A stretch of DNA of 64,000 nt, taken from contig NZ_CP035037.1 of the NCBI RefSeq assembly GCF_004028235.1, positions 806,001-870,000 of the forward strand, given 5' to 3'. The stretch's first letter is position 1. Each line of letters opens with the position of its first letter. The notes beneath the pieces were generated by a model. That model saw only the letters and a program-made list of their open reading frames with translations, did no database searches and was not told the origin of the DNA. Shown here in pieces: positions 49,959-60,700 of this stretch. The position numbers and the translations under genes are program-made. The DNA is from Leucobacter muris. Lineage in GTDB: Bacteria; Actinomycetota; Actinomycetes; Actinomycetales; Microbacteriaceae.

Positions 49959-51029
49959 ATGAGCGACGACCGCGAGACCCCCGCATCGAGAGCAGCAGAG
50001 GCTCCCGAGACGTCGGCGAATCCGGGGGCGCCCGTGGAGGAGACCGAGGCGAGCCAGACCGAGGTGCTGGCGGCCGTCGAGCGTTCGAAGGGCGCGACCT
50101 CCGACGCCGACGAGGGCGAGGCGAAGCGCGAGCTCGTCGTGGTCGAGGAGACGGTGGTGGCGGATCCCGCAGCGGATGATGCTCTCGCCGACGATGCGAC
50201 GGCCGCCGAGCAGGCGCGCCGGCAGGAGGCGTCCGAGGTCGACACGCAGCTCGACCTCGACCTGCAGTCCGGTTCGCGGCCCGCGGCCGAGGCCACCGAT
50301 TTCGCGGTGCTCCCGGCGCTCGACGATCTTCCGTCGGCCGCCGCGGACGCGCAGCTGTCGCCCGAGCGCGACGGCGAGATCCGCATCAGCCCCGACCACC
50401 CGATGGCAGCACTCTACATGCAGACGCCGATGCCCCCCGAGATCCGAGGCAACCGCGGCGCCGGCGTGCTCATCGCGCTGCTCGCGACCGTCGGCTTCGT
50501 GGTGCTCTACGCGGGCGTGATCGCCCTCTGGCTCGCGCCGACCCTCGCCCCGTCGCAGTTTGTCGACGGCCTCACCGCCGAGCTCGTCTCGTGGAGCACC
50601 GCGGCAGCCGCGGGCGCGTTCTTCGTGGGCCTCGCGGTGCTGGTGCTGATCGTGGGGCGCGCCGGCTGGTGGGCGTACGTACTCGGCAGCTTCCTCGTGG
50701 GCCTCGTCGTCTGGATGGCGGCGACCGCGGGCCTGCTCGTCGACGAGGCGGGCTTCCGCGCGCTGCTGAACATCGCCCCGGTCGCCATCGCCGAGCGCTT
50801 CGGCCTCACCATCCCCGCCATCGTCGCGGGCCTCGCGGCGCGCGAGGCCGCGATCTGGTTCGGCGCGTGGATCGGCGGTCGCGGCCGCCGCATGAAGCAG
50901 CGGAACGCGGTGGCCCTCGCCGAGTACGAGGCGGCCCTCGCCGAGGTGCAGGAGAAGCACTCGAAGCCCGAGCAGCCGATCGCCGTCTCGAAGCCCGAGA
51001 AGCCGCGGAAGCGGGCGAAGCAGTCGTGA
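49959..51029 (+). CDS. Membrane protein of unknown function with acidic N-terminus
   Basis: 356 residues. Residues 1-150 are acidic, Ala/Glu-rich and probably disordered. Then SPDHPMAALYMQTPMPPEIRGNRGAG leads to about four transmembrane helices (VLIALLATVGFVVLYAGVIAL, AAAAGAFFVGLAVLVLIV, WAYVLGSFLVGLVVWMAATAG, LTIPAIVAGLAAREAAIW). A basic coiled tail rich in Lys ends the protein. GAGAGG precedes the ATG. First of three coupled unknown genes inserted between rpoC and rpsL. Confidence 0.8.
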   Translation: MSDDRETPASRAAEAPETSANPGAPVEETEASQTEVLAAVERSKGATSDADEGEAKRELVVVEETVVADPAADDALADDATAAEQARRQEASEVDTQLDLDLQSGSRPAAEATDFAVLPALDDLPSAAADAQLSPERDGEIRISPDHPMAALYMQTPMPPEIRGNRGAGVLIALLATVGFVVLYAGVIALWLAPTLAPSQFVDGLTAELVSWSTAAAAGAFFVGLAVLVLIVGRAGWWAYVLGSFLVGLVVWMAATAGLLVDEAGFRALLNIAPVAIAERFGLTIPAIVAGLAAREAAIWFGAWIGGRGRRMKQRNAVALAEYEAALAEVQEKHSKPEQPIAVSKPEKPRKRAKQS

Positions 51030-51508
51030 CCGACGGCTCCCGTCGCGGGGTGACGCGCGGCTACGTCGCGGGCCTGGCACTGGCCGCCGTGATCGTCGCG
51101 GCAGCGCTGCTCATCGCGATCTGGGGGCTGCTCTCGCTCGCCATGCAGCGGGAGCCCGTGTCGAGCGACGGCGTGCCCCGCTGGGCCTCGCCGCTGCTGC
51201 TGTTCCTGGGGCTCGCGATGCTCGCCGCTGCGCTGTGGCAGCAGGCCCTCGTGCTGCTGCGGGGCCGCCGCGGCCCGGCGTGGGGCGTCATCGTCGCCGT
51301 CGCGGGCGGCGTGTACCTGCTGTGGTGCCTCGGGGGTGTGCTCGCGGGGCTCTCGGTCGACGAGACCTGGGTGAGCCCGTTCGCGGCTGCGCTGCCGCTC
51401 ATCTGGGCCGTGGCGTCACTGCTGTTCTGGGCGGTGCTCGCGCGTCGCGTCTACACGGATCGACCCGTTCCGAAGTGGCCTTGGGAGCGTGCCGGAGAGG
51501 ACGAGTGA
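51026..51508 (+). CDS. Small membrane protein of unknown function
   Basis: 160 residues from GTG overlapping the previous stop. About four hydrophobic helices (GLALAAVIVAAALLIAIWGLL, PLLLFLGLAMLAAALWQQAL, WGVIVAVAGGVYLLWCLGGVL, ALPLIWAVASLLFWAVLA) and a short charged tail. No motif recognised. Coupled at both ends (GTGA), so it is expressed with its neighbours. Confidence 0.8.
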   Translation: MTDGSRRGVTRGYVAGLALAAVIVAAALLIAIWGLLSLAMQREPVSSDGVPRWASPLLLFLGLAMLAAALWQQALVLLRGRRGPAWGVIVAVAGGVYLLWCLGGVLAGLSVDETWVSPFAAALPLIWAVASLLFWAVLARRVYTDRPVPKWPWERAGEDE

Positions 51509-52146
51509 TCGTGGCGGGCGCGATCGACGAACGGGTGAACGCGGCGGTCGACGCGTGGCTGCGCTGGGTGCCGAGCTGGTCGCCGGGCACGCATCGGGCT
51601 CGGGCGCGGCTGTGCCGCAGGTGCACGGGATCGCCGCTGCTCGCGGCGGCCGGCCTCACGAGCGATGTTCCCCACCAGGTGACCCACGCGCTCGTCTCGC
51701 GCATGCAGCGCATCATCGACCGGCGCGTCGACGAGTTCACCGCCGAGCAGCTCCCCGCGCTGCACGGCGAGCTGGCGGGGGAGGAGCTGTGGAGCGCGGG
51801 CGGCTACGACCCCACCGAGGGTCTCGCCCCCGAGTACGAGGGGCTGGATCCCGATCCCGATCCCGATGACACCGAGCAGCCGTTCCTCTTCACCCTCGCC
51901 GGCCTCGCCGAGGAGAGCCGCCCCGCACCGCCGCTCCCGCGGCCGCCGCTGAGCCAGGAGGAGAAGCAGCGCCTGCGCCGCGAGATCGAACTCGCCGACG
52001 CGCAGGCCGAGGCGACGGGGCGCGAGGTCTGCTTCGCGCTCGTGGCGCATCGCACTCGCATCGAGGCCGCGATCCACCGCTTCGTCGAACCGCAGATCCA
52101 GGCCATGCTCGACGAGCTCTCCCAGCACCTCGAGCCTCCGCAGTAG
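51505..52146 (+). CDS. Cytoplasmic protein of unknown function
   Basis: 213 residues from GTG overlapping the previous stop. Basic N-terminal part with a CRRC pair, then helical text (VSRMQRIIDRRVDEFTAEQLPAL), an acidic Pro-rich linker with Asp-Pro repeats, and a C-terminal helical region (SQEEKQRLRREIELADAQAE, then IEAAIHRFVEPQIQAMLDEL). No membrane segments. Function not recognised. Ends just before the rpsL promoter. Confidence 0.75.
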   Translation: MIVAGAIDERVNAAVDAWLRWVPSWSPGTHRARARLCRRCTGSPLLAAAGLTSDVPHQVTHALVSRMQRIIDRRVDEFTAEQLPALHGELAGEELWSAGGYDPTEGLAPEYEGLDPDPDPDDTEQPFLFTLAGLAEESRPAPPLPRPPLSQEEKQRLRREIELADAQAEATGREVCFALVAHRTRIEAAIHRFVEPQIQAMLDELSQHLEPPQ

Positions 52147-52156
52147 CGCCGCGCCC

Positions 52157-52185
52157 TTGCGCTGCGCGGATGCAGGGCGTACAGT
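52157..52185 (+). promoter_or_regulatory. Promoter of the rpsL-rpsG-fusA operon
   Basis: TTGCGC (52157-52162), 17-base spacer, TACAGT (52180-52185). This is the best-formed sigma70-type promoter in the window and fits a strongly expressed translation operon. Confidence 0.65.
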
Positions 52186-52191
52186 TGCATG

Positions 52192-52424
52192 TTGGTGCCC
52201 TCCACCGGTGGTTTCGTCGTGCACACGGCGATGCGAGCGGGGGAGTATCACCGAGCAGGGTCCCTCGCTCAACAGAGCTGACACCCCCACGGCATAGCTG
52301 CACTCGGTCGTCGAGGCGCGTTCGCGCGTCGCCGACGACAGCAGCTCAGCGGCCGCGCAAGCAGCCGTACATGCTTGGCCATAGAAGCATTCCTGTCACC
52401 GTGCAGGACGAATGAGGAGAATCA
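52192..52424 (+). other. Long untranslated leader of rpsL
   Basis: About 230 bases between the predicted transcription start and the rpsL GTG, without a coding frame of its own. It can fold: GTCGTCG (about 52310) pairs with CGACGAC around a GCGCG-ttcg-CGCG stem, and GGGGG near 52242 can pair with CCCCC near 52285. Possible site of autogenous control by a ribosomal protein, or a transcription attenuator; no known motif recognised. Confidence 0.45.
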
Positions 52425-52796
52425 GTGCCTACTATTCAGCAGCTGGTTCGCAAGGGCCGTACGCCGAAGGTCTCCAAGACCAAGGCGCCCGCCCTGAAGG
52501 CGAACCCGCAGCAGGCCGGGGTCTGCACCCGTGTCTACACCACCACGCCCAAGAAGCCGAACTCGGCGATGCGCAAGGTCGCTCGTGTGAAGCTCCGCAA
52601 CGGCACCGAGGTCACCGCCTACATTCCGGGCGAGGGCCACAACCTGCAGGAGCACTCGCTGGTGCTCGTGCGCGGTGGTCGTGTCAAGGACCTCCCCGGT
52701 GTCCGTTACAAGATCGTGCGCGGCGCGCTCGACACGCAGGCGGTCAAGGACCGTCAGCAGGCCCGCAGCCGCTACGGTGCGAAGAAGGTGAAGTAA
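52425..52796 (+). CDS. rpsL: 30S ribosomal protein S12
   Basis: 123 residues from GTG, with GAGGAGA upstream. Highly conserved: [56 protein letters not shown]. The two lysines linked with streptomycin resistance are unaltered. The stop codon TAA overlaps the rpsG ATG by one base. Confidence 0.98.
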   Translation: MPTIQQLVRKGRTPKVSKTKAPALKANPQQAGVCTRVYTTTPKKPNSAMRKVARVKLRNGTEVTAYIPGEGHNLQEHSLVLVRGGRVKDLPGVRYKIVRGALDTQAVKDRQQARSRYGAKKVK

Positions 52797-53266
52797 TGCC
52801 CCGTAAAGGTCCCGCTCCCAAGCGCCCCGTCGTCGCCGATCCCGTCTACGGCTCGCCCGTCGTCAGCCAGCTCGTCAACAAGATCCTGCTGGACGGCAAG
52901 AAGGGTCTCGCCGAGCGCATCGTCTACGGTGCTCTCGAGAACGTCGCGGAGAAGTCCGGCCAGGACGCCGTGACCGTGCTCAAGAAGGCGCTCGACAACG
53001 TGCGTCCCACGCTCGAGGTCCGCTCGCGCCGCGTCGGCGGCAGCACCTACCAGGTGCCCGTCGAGGTGAAGCCGCACCGCGCGAACACGCTCGCGCTGCG
53101 CTGGCTCACCAGCTACGCGAAGGCTCGTCGTGAGAACTCGATGACCGATCGCCTCACCAACGAGATCCTCGACGCGTCCAACGGCCTCGGCGCCGCGGTG
53201 AAGCGCCGCGAGGACACTCACAAGATGGCCGAGTCGAACCGCGCGTTCGCTCACTACCGCTGGTAG
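52796..53266 (+). CDS. rpsG: 30S ribosomal protein S7
   Basis: 156 residues. [61 protein letters not shown] and [13 protein letters not shown] are typical S7. Binds 16S rRNA 3' major domain. Followed by a 19-bp inverted repeat before fusA. Confidence 0.98.
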   Translation: MPRKGPAPKRPVVADPVYGSPVVSQLVNKILLDGKKGLAERIVYGALENVAEKSGQDAVTVLKKALDNVRPTLEVRSRRVGGSTYQVPVEVKPHRANTLALRWLTSYAKARRENSMTDRLTNEILDASNGLGAAVKRREDTHKMAESNRAFAHYRW

Positions 53267-53275
53267 TCATCCGCG

Positions 53276-53323
53276 CATCGAGCTTGTCGAGATGGCGGAC
53301 CCGTCATCTCGACAAGCTCGATG
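53276..53323. repeat. 19-bp perfect inverted repeat between rpsG and fusA
   Basis: CATCGAGCTTGTCGAGATG and CATCTCGACAAGCTCGATG enclose ten bases, starting 10 bp after the rpsG stop. No U-run. Sequences with the core TCGACAAGCTCGA are common in actinobacterial gaps, so this may be a dispersed repeat that also reduces read-through into fusA. Confidence 0.75.
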
Positions 53324-53381
53324 AACGATCGGCACCACCGATCCGCACACATTTTTCACCCCCTATTCGGAGGAGACCCCT

Positions 53382-55502
53382 GTGGCACAAGACGTGCTCA
53401 CCGACCTGAGCAAGGTCCGCAACATCGGCATCATGGCCCACATCGATGCCGGCAAGACCACTACGACCGAGCGCATCCTGTTCTACACGGGTGTCAACCA
53501 CAAGCTGGGCGAGACCCACGACGGCGGCGCGACGACCGACTGGATGGAGCAGGAGAAGGAGCGCGGCATCACCATCACCAGTGCCGCGGTGACCTGCTTC
53601 TGGAACAAGAACCAGATCAACATCATCGACACCCCGGGCCACGTCGACTTCACCGTCGAGGTGGAGCGCTCACTCCGCGTGCTCGACGGCGCCGTCGCGG
53701 TGTTCGACGGCAAGGAGGGCGTCGAGCCCCAGTCCGAGACCGTGTGGCGCCAGGCCGACAAGTACGGCGTGCCCCGCATCTGCTTCGTCAACAAGATGGA
53801 CAAGATGGGCGCCGACTTCTACTTCACGGTCGACACCATCGTCAGCCGCCTCGGCGCCAAGCCGCTCGTGATGCAGCTGCCCATCGGTTCCGAGTCGGAC
53901 TTCACCGGCGTCGTCGACCTGCTCTCGATGCAGGCGTTCGTGTGGGAGGGCGACGCCAAGGGCGACGTCACCATGGGAGCGAACTACGAAACCCGCGAGA
54001 TCCCCGCCGACCTCCAGGCCAAGGCCGAGGAGTACCGCGCGCAGCTCGTCGAGACCGTCGCCGAGACCGATGACGCGCTGCTCGAGAAGTTCTTCGGCGG
54101 CGAGGAGCTCACCATCGACGAGCTCAAGGCCGGCATCCGCAAGCTCGTCGTGAACAACGAGATCTACCCCGTCTACTGCGGCTCGGCGTTCAAGAACCGC
54201 GGCATCCAGCCGATGCTCGACGCGGTCGTCGACTTCCTGCCGAACCCGCTCGACGTCGGCGCCATCGAGGCGCACGACCCCCGCGACGAGTCGGTCGTCA
54301 TCGAGCGCAAGCCGTCGGCCGACCAGCCGTTCTCGGCGCTCGCGTTCAAGATCGCCGTGCACCCGTTCTTCGGTCGCCTCACCTACGTGCGCGTGTACTC
54401 GGGCAAGGCCGAGTCGGGCGCCCAGGTCGTCAACTCGACCAAGGGCAAGAAGGAGCGCATCGGCAAGATCTTCCAGATGCACGCCAACAAGGAGAACCCG
54501 GTCGACGAGCTGACTGCGGGCAACATCTACGCCGTGATCGGCCTCAAGGACACCACCACCGGTGACACCCTGAGCGACCCGAACAACCAGGTCGTGCTCG
54601 AGTCGATGACCTTCCCCGAGCCCGTGATCGAGGTGGCCATCGAGCCGAAGACGAAGGGCGACCAGGAGAAGCTCGGCGTCGCGATCCAGAAGCTCGCCGA
54701 AGAGGATCCCACGTTCCGCGTGAGCCTCAACGCCGAGACCGGTCAGACCGTCATCGCCGGCATGGGCGAGCTGCACCTCGACATCCTCGTCGATCGCATG
54801 AAGCGCGAGTTCAAGGTCGAGGCCAACGTGGGCAAGCCCCAGGTCGCCTACCGCGAGACGATCCGCCGCGCGGTCGACAAGTACGACTACACCCACAAGA
54901 AGCAGACCGGTGGTTCCGGTCAGTTCGCGAAGGTGCAGATCGCGCTCGCGCCGCTCGAGGTCGAAGAGGGCAGCGAGAAGACCTACGAGTTCGAGGACAA
55001 GGTGACCGGCGGTCGCGTTCCCCGCGAGTACATCCCGTCGGTGGACGCCGGTATCCAGGACGCCATGCAGTACGGCATCCTCGCCGGCTTCCCCGTCGTC
55101 AACGTCAAGGCGACCCTGCTCGACGGCCAGTACCACGACGTCGACTCCTCGGAGATGGCGTTCAAGATCGCCGGCTCGATGGCCTTCAAGGAGGCCGCGC
55201 GTCTCGCTCAGCCCGTCATCCTCGAGCCGCTCATGGCGGTCGAGGTGCGCACTCCCGAGGAGTACATGGGCGACGTGATCGGCGACCTGAACTCCCGTCG
55301 TGGGCAGATCCAGTCCATGGAGGACGCGAGCGGCGTCAAGGTCGTGCGCGCCCTCGTCCCGCTCTCCGAGATGTTCGGGTACATCGGCGACCTGCGGTCG
55401 AAGACCAGCGGTCGCGCGGTGTTCTCGATGACCTTCGACTCCTACGCTGAGGTGCCGAAGGCCGTGGCCGATGAGATCGTTCAGAAGGCTAAGGGCGAGT
55501 AA
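53382..55502 (+). CDS. fusA: Elongation factor G
   Basis: 706 residues from GTG with CGGAGGAG upstream. G1 AHIDAGKTT, switch region [21 protein letters not shown]3 DTPGH, G4 NKMDKMG. All five EF-G domains present, with the domain IV loop region [11 protein letters not shown] and C-terminal [14 protein letters not shown]. Drives ribosome translocation. Confidence 0.98.
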   Translation: MAQDVLTDLSKVRNIGIMAHIDAGKTTTTERILFYTGVNHKLGETHDGGATTDWMEQEKERGITITSAAVTCFWNKNQINIIDTPGHVDFTVEVERSLRVLDGAVAVFDGKEGVEPQSETVWRQADKYGVPRICFVNKMDKMGADFYFTVDTIVSRLGAKPLVMQLPIGSESDFTGVVDLLSMQAFVWEGDAKGDVTMGANYETREIPADLQAKAEEYRAQLVETVAETDDALLEKFFGGEELTIDELKAGIRKLVVNNEIYPVYCGSAFKNRGIQPMLDAVVDFLPNPLDVGAIEAHDPRDESVVIERKPSADQPFSALAFKIAVHPFFGRLTYVRVYSGKAESGAQVVNSTKGKKERIGKIFQMHANKENPVDELTAGNIYAVIGLKDTTTGDTLSDPNNQVVLESMTFPEPVIEVAIEPKTKGDQEKLGVAIQKLAEEDPTFRVSLNAETGQTVIAGMGELHLDILVDRMKREFKVEANVGKPQVAYRETIRRAVDKYDYTHKKQTGGSGQFAKVQIALAPLEVEEGSEKTYEFEDKVTGGRVPREYIPSVDAGIQDAMQYGILAGFPVVNVKATLLDGQYHDVDSSEMAFKIAGSMAFKEAARLAQPVILEPLMAVEVRTPEEYMGDVIGDLNSRRGQIQSMEDASGVKVVRALVPLSEMFGYIGDLRSKTSGRAVFSMTFDSYAEVPKAVADEIVQKAKGE

Positions 55503-55635
55503 CTGCTCCGCTGATCGGGCGGTTCCCGCTCGGCGTCGGAGACGGGGCTTCTCCCGCTCCGGCTCCGGCCGGGAACCCGCCTACGGGGCAGTAGCCCAAA
55601 TCACTGCTCAGGTCGCGATCGCAGGCCAGAGCTTG

Positions 55636-55641
55636 TAACAT
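55636..55641 (+). promoter_or_regulatory. Candidate -10 box for tuf
   Basis: TAACAT, followed closely by TAGGTA (55641-55646), in the 220-bp gap between fusA and tuf. No clear -35. The gap also holds GC-rich inverted sequence around 55518-55580 but no terminator with a U-run. GAGGAGGA stands before the tuf GTG. Confidence 0.35.
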
Positions 55642-55722
55642 AGGTACACACACCCCGCGCCCGCGCGCCCTCGAAACCGTCGGGGGGGAAGCGGGTGCAA
55701 CGATGTCCTGAGGAGGACCATA

Positions 55723-56916
55723 GTGGCGAAGGCCAAGTTCGAGCGGACCAAGCCGCACGTAAACATCGGAACGATCGGTCACGTCGACCACGGTAAGACC
55801 ACCCTTACCGCGGCGATCTCGAAGACCCTCGCTGACAAGTTCCCGTCTGACGTCAACGTGCAGCGCGACTTCGACACGATCGACTCGGCTCCCGAGGAGC
55901 GCCAGCGCGGCATCACCATCAACATCTCGCACGTCGAGTACGAGACCGAGAAGCGCCACTACGCTCACGTTGATGCCCCGGGTCACGCCGACTACATCAA
56001 GAACATGATCACCGGCGCCGCTCAGATGGACGGCGCGATCCTCGTGGTCGCGGCGACCGACGGCCTGATGGCTCAGTCGAAGGAGCACATCCTTCTCGCC
56101 AAGCAGGTCGGCGTCCCCTACCTGCTCGTCGCCCTCAACAAGTGCGACCAGGTCGACGACGAGGAGATCCTCGAGCTCGTCGAGATGGAGGTCCGCGAGG
56201 AGCTCACCAAGAACGGCTTCGACGGCGACAACGCTCCCGTCGTGCGCGTCTCGGGCTACCAGGCGCTCCAGGGCGAGGAGAAGTGGGTCAACTCGATCCT
56301 CGAGCTCATGGAGGCCGTCGACAGCAGCATCCCCGATCCGGTGCGTGACAAGGACAAGCCGTTCCTCATGCCCGTCGAGGACGTCTTCACCATCACCGGC
56401 CGCGGCACCGTCGTCACCGGCCGCGCCGAGCGCGGTACGCTGAAGATCAACTCCGAGGTCGAGATCGTGGGTCTGCGCCCGACGCAGAAGACCACCGTCA
56501 CCGGCATCGAGATGTTCCACAAGCAGCTCGACGAGGCGTGGGCCGGCGAGAACTGTGGCCTCCTCCTCCGCGGCACCAAGCGCGAGGACGTGGAGCGCGG
56601 CCAGGTCGTGGTCGCACCCGGTTCGATCACCCCGCACACCAAGTTCGAGGGCACCGCCTACATCCTCAAGAAGGAAGAGGGCGGCCGCCACAACCCGTTC
56701 GAGACGAACTACCGTCCGCAGTTCTACTTCCGTACGACTGACGTGACCGGCGTCATCACCCTGCCCGAGGACAAGCCGATGGTCATGCCCGGCGACACCA
56801 CCGACATGTCGGTCGAGCTGATCCAGCCGATCGCCATGGAGGAGGGCCTCGGCTTCGCGATCCGTGAGGGTGGCCGCACCGTCGGCGCCGGCACGGTGAC
56901 CAAGGTCGTCGAGTAA
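55723..56916 (+). CDS. tuf: Elongation factor Tu
   Basis: 397 residues from GTG. G1 [10 protein letters not shown], effector loop [17 protein letters not shown]3 DAPGH, G4 NKCDQ, then domains 2 and 3 with the [20 protein letters not shown] region. Brings aminoacyl-tRNA to the ribosome (all except Sec, which uses SelB at 4752). Confidence 0.98.
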   Translation: MAKAKFERTKPHVNIGTIGHVDHGKTTLTAAISKTLADKFPSDVNVQRDFDTIDSAPEERQRGITINISHVEYETEKRHYAHVDAPGHADYIKNMITGAAQMDGAILVVAATDGLMAQSKEHILLAKQVGVPYLLVALNKCDQVDDEEILELVEMEVREELTKNGFDGDNAPVVRVSGYQALQGEEKWVNSILELMEAVDSSIPDPVRDKDKPFLMPVEDVFTITGRGTVVTGRAERGTLKINSEVEIVGLRPTQKTTVTGIEMFHKQLDEAWAGENCGLLLRGTKREDVERGQVVVAPGSITPHTKFEGTAYILKKEEGGRHNPFETNYRPQFYFRTTDVTGVITLPEDKPMVMPGDTTDMSVELIQPIAMEEGLGFAIREGGRTVGAGTVTKVVE

Positions 56917-56935
56917 GTCTCGCCAGCGAGCTGAC

Positions 56936-56973
56936 GAAGAACCCCCGGGAGAGATCCCGGGGGTTCTTCTCGT
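56936..56973 (+). terminator. Intrinsic terminator of tuf
   Basis: GAAGAACCCCCGGGA-gaga-TCCCGGGGGTTCTTC: 15 perfect pairs with a four-base loop, followed by TCGTTT. Starts 19 bp after the tuf stop. Confidence 0.88.
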
Positions 56974-57168
56974 TTGCGGGGGGGCTCTGCGCGGTTCCGG
57001 TTCTGCGGCCTCGGATGCCCCCGTTGCGGTTGCCCCGGCAGCACACGATCCCGGCCGAGTCGCAGCGCCGTAGGCATTTCCGCCTACTCCGTTTCTCCTC
57101 TTCCGCGGTGTTCCATATTGTCGAGTGGACGAAGCCTGCGCTCGCGGGGCCCGGAAAAGGGGAAGCAG

Positions 57169-57786
57169 ATGGGGATGCGAGGACGATTGCGCCTTGGGGC
57201 GATAGGAAGCCTGCTCGTGGCGTTGCTGCTCGGCAGCGGTGCTGCGGCGCACGCCGCCGAGCCGGAGGGGCTCGGCCAGTTCACGCTGCCCGCCGGCACG
57301 GCGCGGGTCTGGGTCGAACTGGAGCAGAGCGGTCTGGCGGCGAACGCGGTGTCCGTGCGCGCCCAGATCGGCGGATCGACGCTCGACGTGCCGATGACGG
57401 CGACCACATTCGGCCTGCACGGCGAGTTCGCCGCGACTCAGGGCCAGGTGACGCTGACCATCCTTCCCGGGGTCGGGGCGCCGGCGGCCAGGCCCGACCT
57501 GGCGCTCACCGTGCTCGACGCGAACGGGCTCGTGCTGCAGGGCGTGAACATGCGCATCGCGATCCCGAAGGGGCCCGAGAGCGACGGCGAACAGCCGCAG
57601 CCCGCCGGGCCCGATGCCGAAGATCCCGACGGCGATCAGAACCGCGGAGCGAAGAAGAACATGGCGCGCACGGGCGGTGACGAGCCGACGTGGCTCATCG
57701 TCGCGGGCGCGCTGCTCGTGATCGCCGGCGGCACCGTCTACGTGCTTCGCCGCACCCGCGCCTCGCGAGAGGGGGCGGCACGATGA
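57169..57786 (+). CDS. Secreted surface protein with LAxTG-like sorting signal
   Basis: 205 residues. Signal peptide (RLRLGAIGSLLVALLLGSGAAAHA|AEP), a beta-rich domain of about 110 residues, an Asp/Pro/Gly linker, then NMARTGGDEP, a hydrophobic helix (TWLIVAGALLVIAGGTVYVL) and an Arg-rich tail. MARTG resembles the LAxTG signal of actinobacterial class E sortases, so the protein is probably cell-wall anchored. AAAAGGGGAAG precedes the ATG. The stop overlaps the start of the giant neighbour (ATGA). No family recognised. Confidence 0.8.
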   Translation: MGMRGRLRLGAIGSLLVALLLGSGAAAHAAEPEGLGQFTLPAGTARVWVELEQSGLAANAVSVRAQIGGSTLDVPMTATTFGLHGEFAATQGQVTLTILPGVGAPAARPDLALTVLDANGLVLQGVNMRIAIPKGPESDGEQPQPAGPDAEDPDGDQNRGAKKNMARTGGDEPTWLIVAGALLVIAGGTVYVLRRTRASREGAAR

Positions 57787-60700
57787 GGAACATGATGCGT
57801 CTCGCGATCGCCTCGGCGACCGCGTTCCTGCTGGTGCTCGGGTCGGCGACGGCGGCGAACGCCGAACCGATCGCGCCCGAGGACTTCGATCCGACACCGG
57901 TCTCCGGCGAGATCGGGTACCGGGTGAACGACCGTGATCGTCTGCCCGAAGTCGACTCCGAGGTCGGGATCGGTGCGGTGCTCGGCACCGAGCCGGGGTC
58001 TCTCGTCGCGCTCGGCGAGTCGGCGCTGGGCTACGGTTCGGCGCTGCTGCGGGTCTCGGTGTTCTCTCCCGCGCAGGACACGGTCGTGTTCCAGGCGGGC
58101 GGTGTCGCATCGCTGCGCACGCCGGCTGGCGTGTCGGCGTCGACCACCGTGCTCGTGCCGATCGACGCCGAGGGCCGCGCCCAGCTCTGGGCGAACGCGC
58201 CGGTGCAGGTGCGCGTCGAGGCGCTCGCGGCGTTCAACGGTTCGCAGGCGCAGCCGGGATCGACGATCGCCCTCCCCGAGCCGGTGCTCCGCGCCGACAC
58301 CCGCAGCGGCCTCGCCGGAACGGGAATCGGATCGGAGCCGATCCACGTCGGCCTGACCGGCCAGGGAGGCGTGCCGACTGAGCGCGTGCGCGGCGCCTAC
58401 GTCACGATCACCGCGGAGCTCGACGGGGCGGGAACGCTCGACATCGGCACCCAGCGTGTGTCGCTGCCCGCCGGCGTCAGCACCTTCACCACCGTGCTCT
58501 CGCCGGACGCCGACGGGGGAGTGCCCGCGAGCCTCGCTGGGGCGACCGGGCACCTCAGCCTGCACGTGATCGGTTGGATGGCCGACGCACCCGACCAGGG
58601 CACCCAGCTGAGCCTGCCGGGCAGCTTCGTGCCCACCTCGAGCCTCGACGAGACCTTCACCGACAAGGTCACCGAACGGCGCGACGACTTCGCGACCCTC
58701 ACCCGGAACTCCGACGCGGCCTACTCGATCGGTCTGGTGGCCCTCGCGCCCACGACATCCACGGAGCGCAGCTTCTTCGAGTTCGGGCCCGCCTACAGCG
58801 GCCGGGCGCGCGGCGCCGTGGTCGATCCCGCGCGCGGCGCCGCGCCGCAGCTCGTGATCGTGCCGGCCTCGACCGGCAGCGACGACGACGGCGACGGCTA
58901 CACGCTGCGGCGAGGCGAGGCGCAGCTGTCGTGGCTGCCGGTCGGCGACATTCTCGGCGAGGAGCAGCGACAGGCCACGAAGAACTTCGAGATCTCGATC
59001 GACACGCATCAGCAGGGTGAGGGCGTCGATCTCTCCGAGGACGGCTACTTCACCCTCGGCGGCACGATCACGAGCGAGGGCGTCGCCCCGAGCCTCGACC
59101 GCGTGGAGATCTCCGTCGACGCCGTCGACGGGATCCTCGGCTACGCCGACGTGTGGGAGGAAGCGGGCGTGCTGCGCTGGGAGGCCGACCTCTCGGCGCC
59201 GCAGAGCGGCACCTTCGCCTACTCGGTCGAGGCCTTCGACCGCGGCGACAACTCGAAGCGCGCCGACGTCAGCCTGGATGTGCACCGCTTCACCGAGGAC
59301 GACACGGTCATCGACCCCGAGATCCACGTGCTGAACGAGACTCCGGGCGTCTTCGACGGCCGCGTTGTCGCAGAGGAGCCCGACACGGTCTACGTCTCGG
59401 CGAGCCGCACCGTCAAGCCGGGAGACACGCTGATCTCCGGAGCCACCGAGGCCACGCCGAGCGGCCTCTTCGCAGAGGTCGAGTCGTTCGACCGCGTCGG
59501 CGACGAGTGGCGCGTGCGCACCGTCATGGCGAAGATCGAAGACGTTTTCCTGCAGGTCGACATCGACGAGGACGAAGACTACGACAACCTCGGCGAGAGC
59601 GAACTCGACGAGTCCAACTTCCAGGCGAGTCTCGAAGAGAACGGAGCCCCCGTCGAGGTCGAAGCGGAGCGGCTGCCGGGTGATGTCGGCTACGAGACCG
59701 CCGAGATCGTGACCGGCGACGACGTCGACCTCGATCCCTTCCCCGACGAGTGCGACCCGACCGGCACCGACACCTCGGCGATCCCGTGCCCCCCGACGCC
59801 GATCGAGATGGTCGGAGCGACCGCGGGCCAGCCCGACATCAGGTCGGCCGTGCTGAAGAACGGTGCGCCCGGCGGCATTCGACCGGCGGTCAGCGCAGAG
59901 CTCTCGACCGCGTTCGGCATCAAGGTCAACACCAAGCTGGTGAAGAGGGACAAGAGCTGGGGCATCACCGATGTCGGTGCGTCCTCGGCCGACCCCGAGG
60001 CCGAGGTGGCGAACGAGGTGAAGCAATGGGCGAAGGAGGGCAGCGTCAAGGGCGGTGTCGGCATCTCGCTCGCCGCGCAGGCTCTGCCGTCGCTCAAATT
60101 CACCCTCGAGACCGAGATCACCTGGAAGTGGCGGGTGATCCCCACCGGCATCACCGTCACCAAGTTCGCCATCGAGGTGTCGAACACGCTCAAGGCGCAG
60201 GCCGCGATATCGCTCTTCATCAAATTCGAGGGAGCGCTGACGCTGTCGCAGCGGGTGATGTCGATCAACCTGCCGATCACCACGATCATGGCGGGTCCCG
60301 TGCCGATCGTGCTGCAGAACACGATCGAGCTCGTCATGAAGGCCACCCTCGAGCTGAAGGCGACCGCCACCGCGAAGATCGGATTCTCCCGCACCGACAC
60401 GGTCGGAACGCAGTACACACCCGAGAAGGGGTGGGAATCGCTCAACAAGCCGACCAAGTCGTCGAGCCTGCCGCTCGGGTTCAGCCCGATCGCCGACATC
60501 AACGCGGAGTTCGAGGGCGAGCTGGCCGTCGGCCCGGTGTTCGCCCCCAACACCGCGCTCTACGGTGTGGCCGGCCCCCAGCTCGACATCTCGATACGCG
60601 CCGGCATAGCCGGAGAGATCAAATACAGCGTGGCGAAGAACAAGTGGGTGCTCTCGGCCGAGGTGTTCGCCGAACTCGGCTACGCGGTGAAGGTCAAGCT

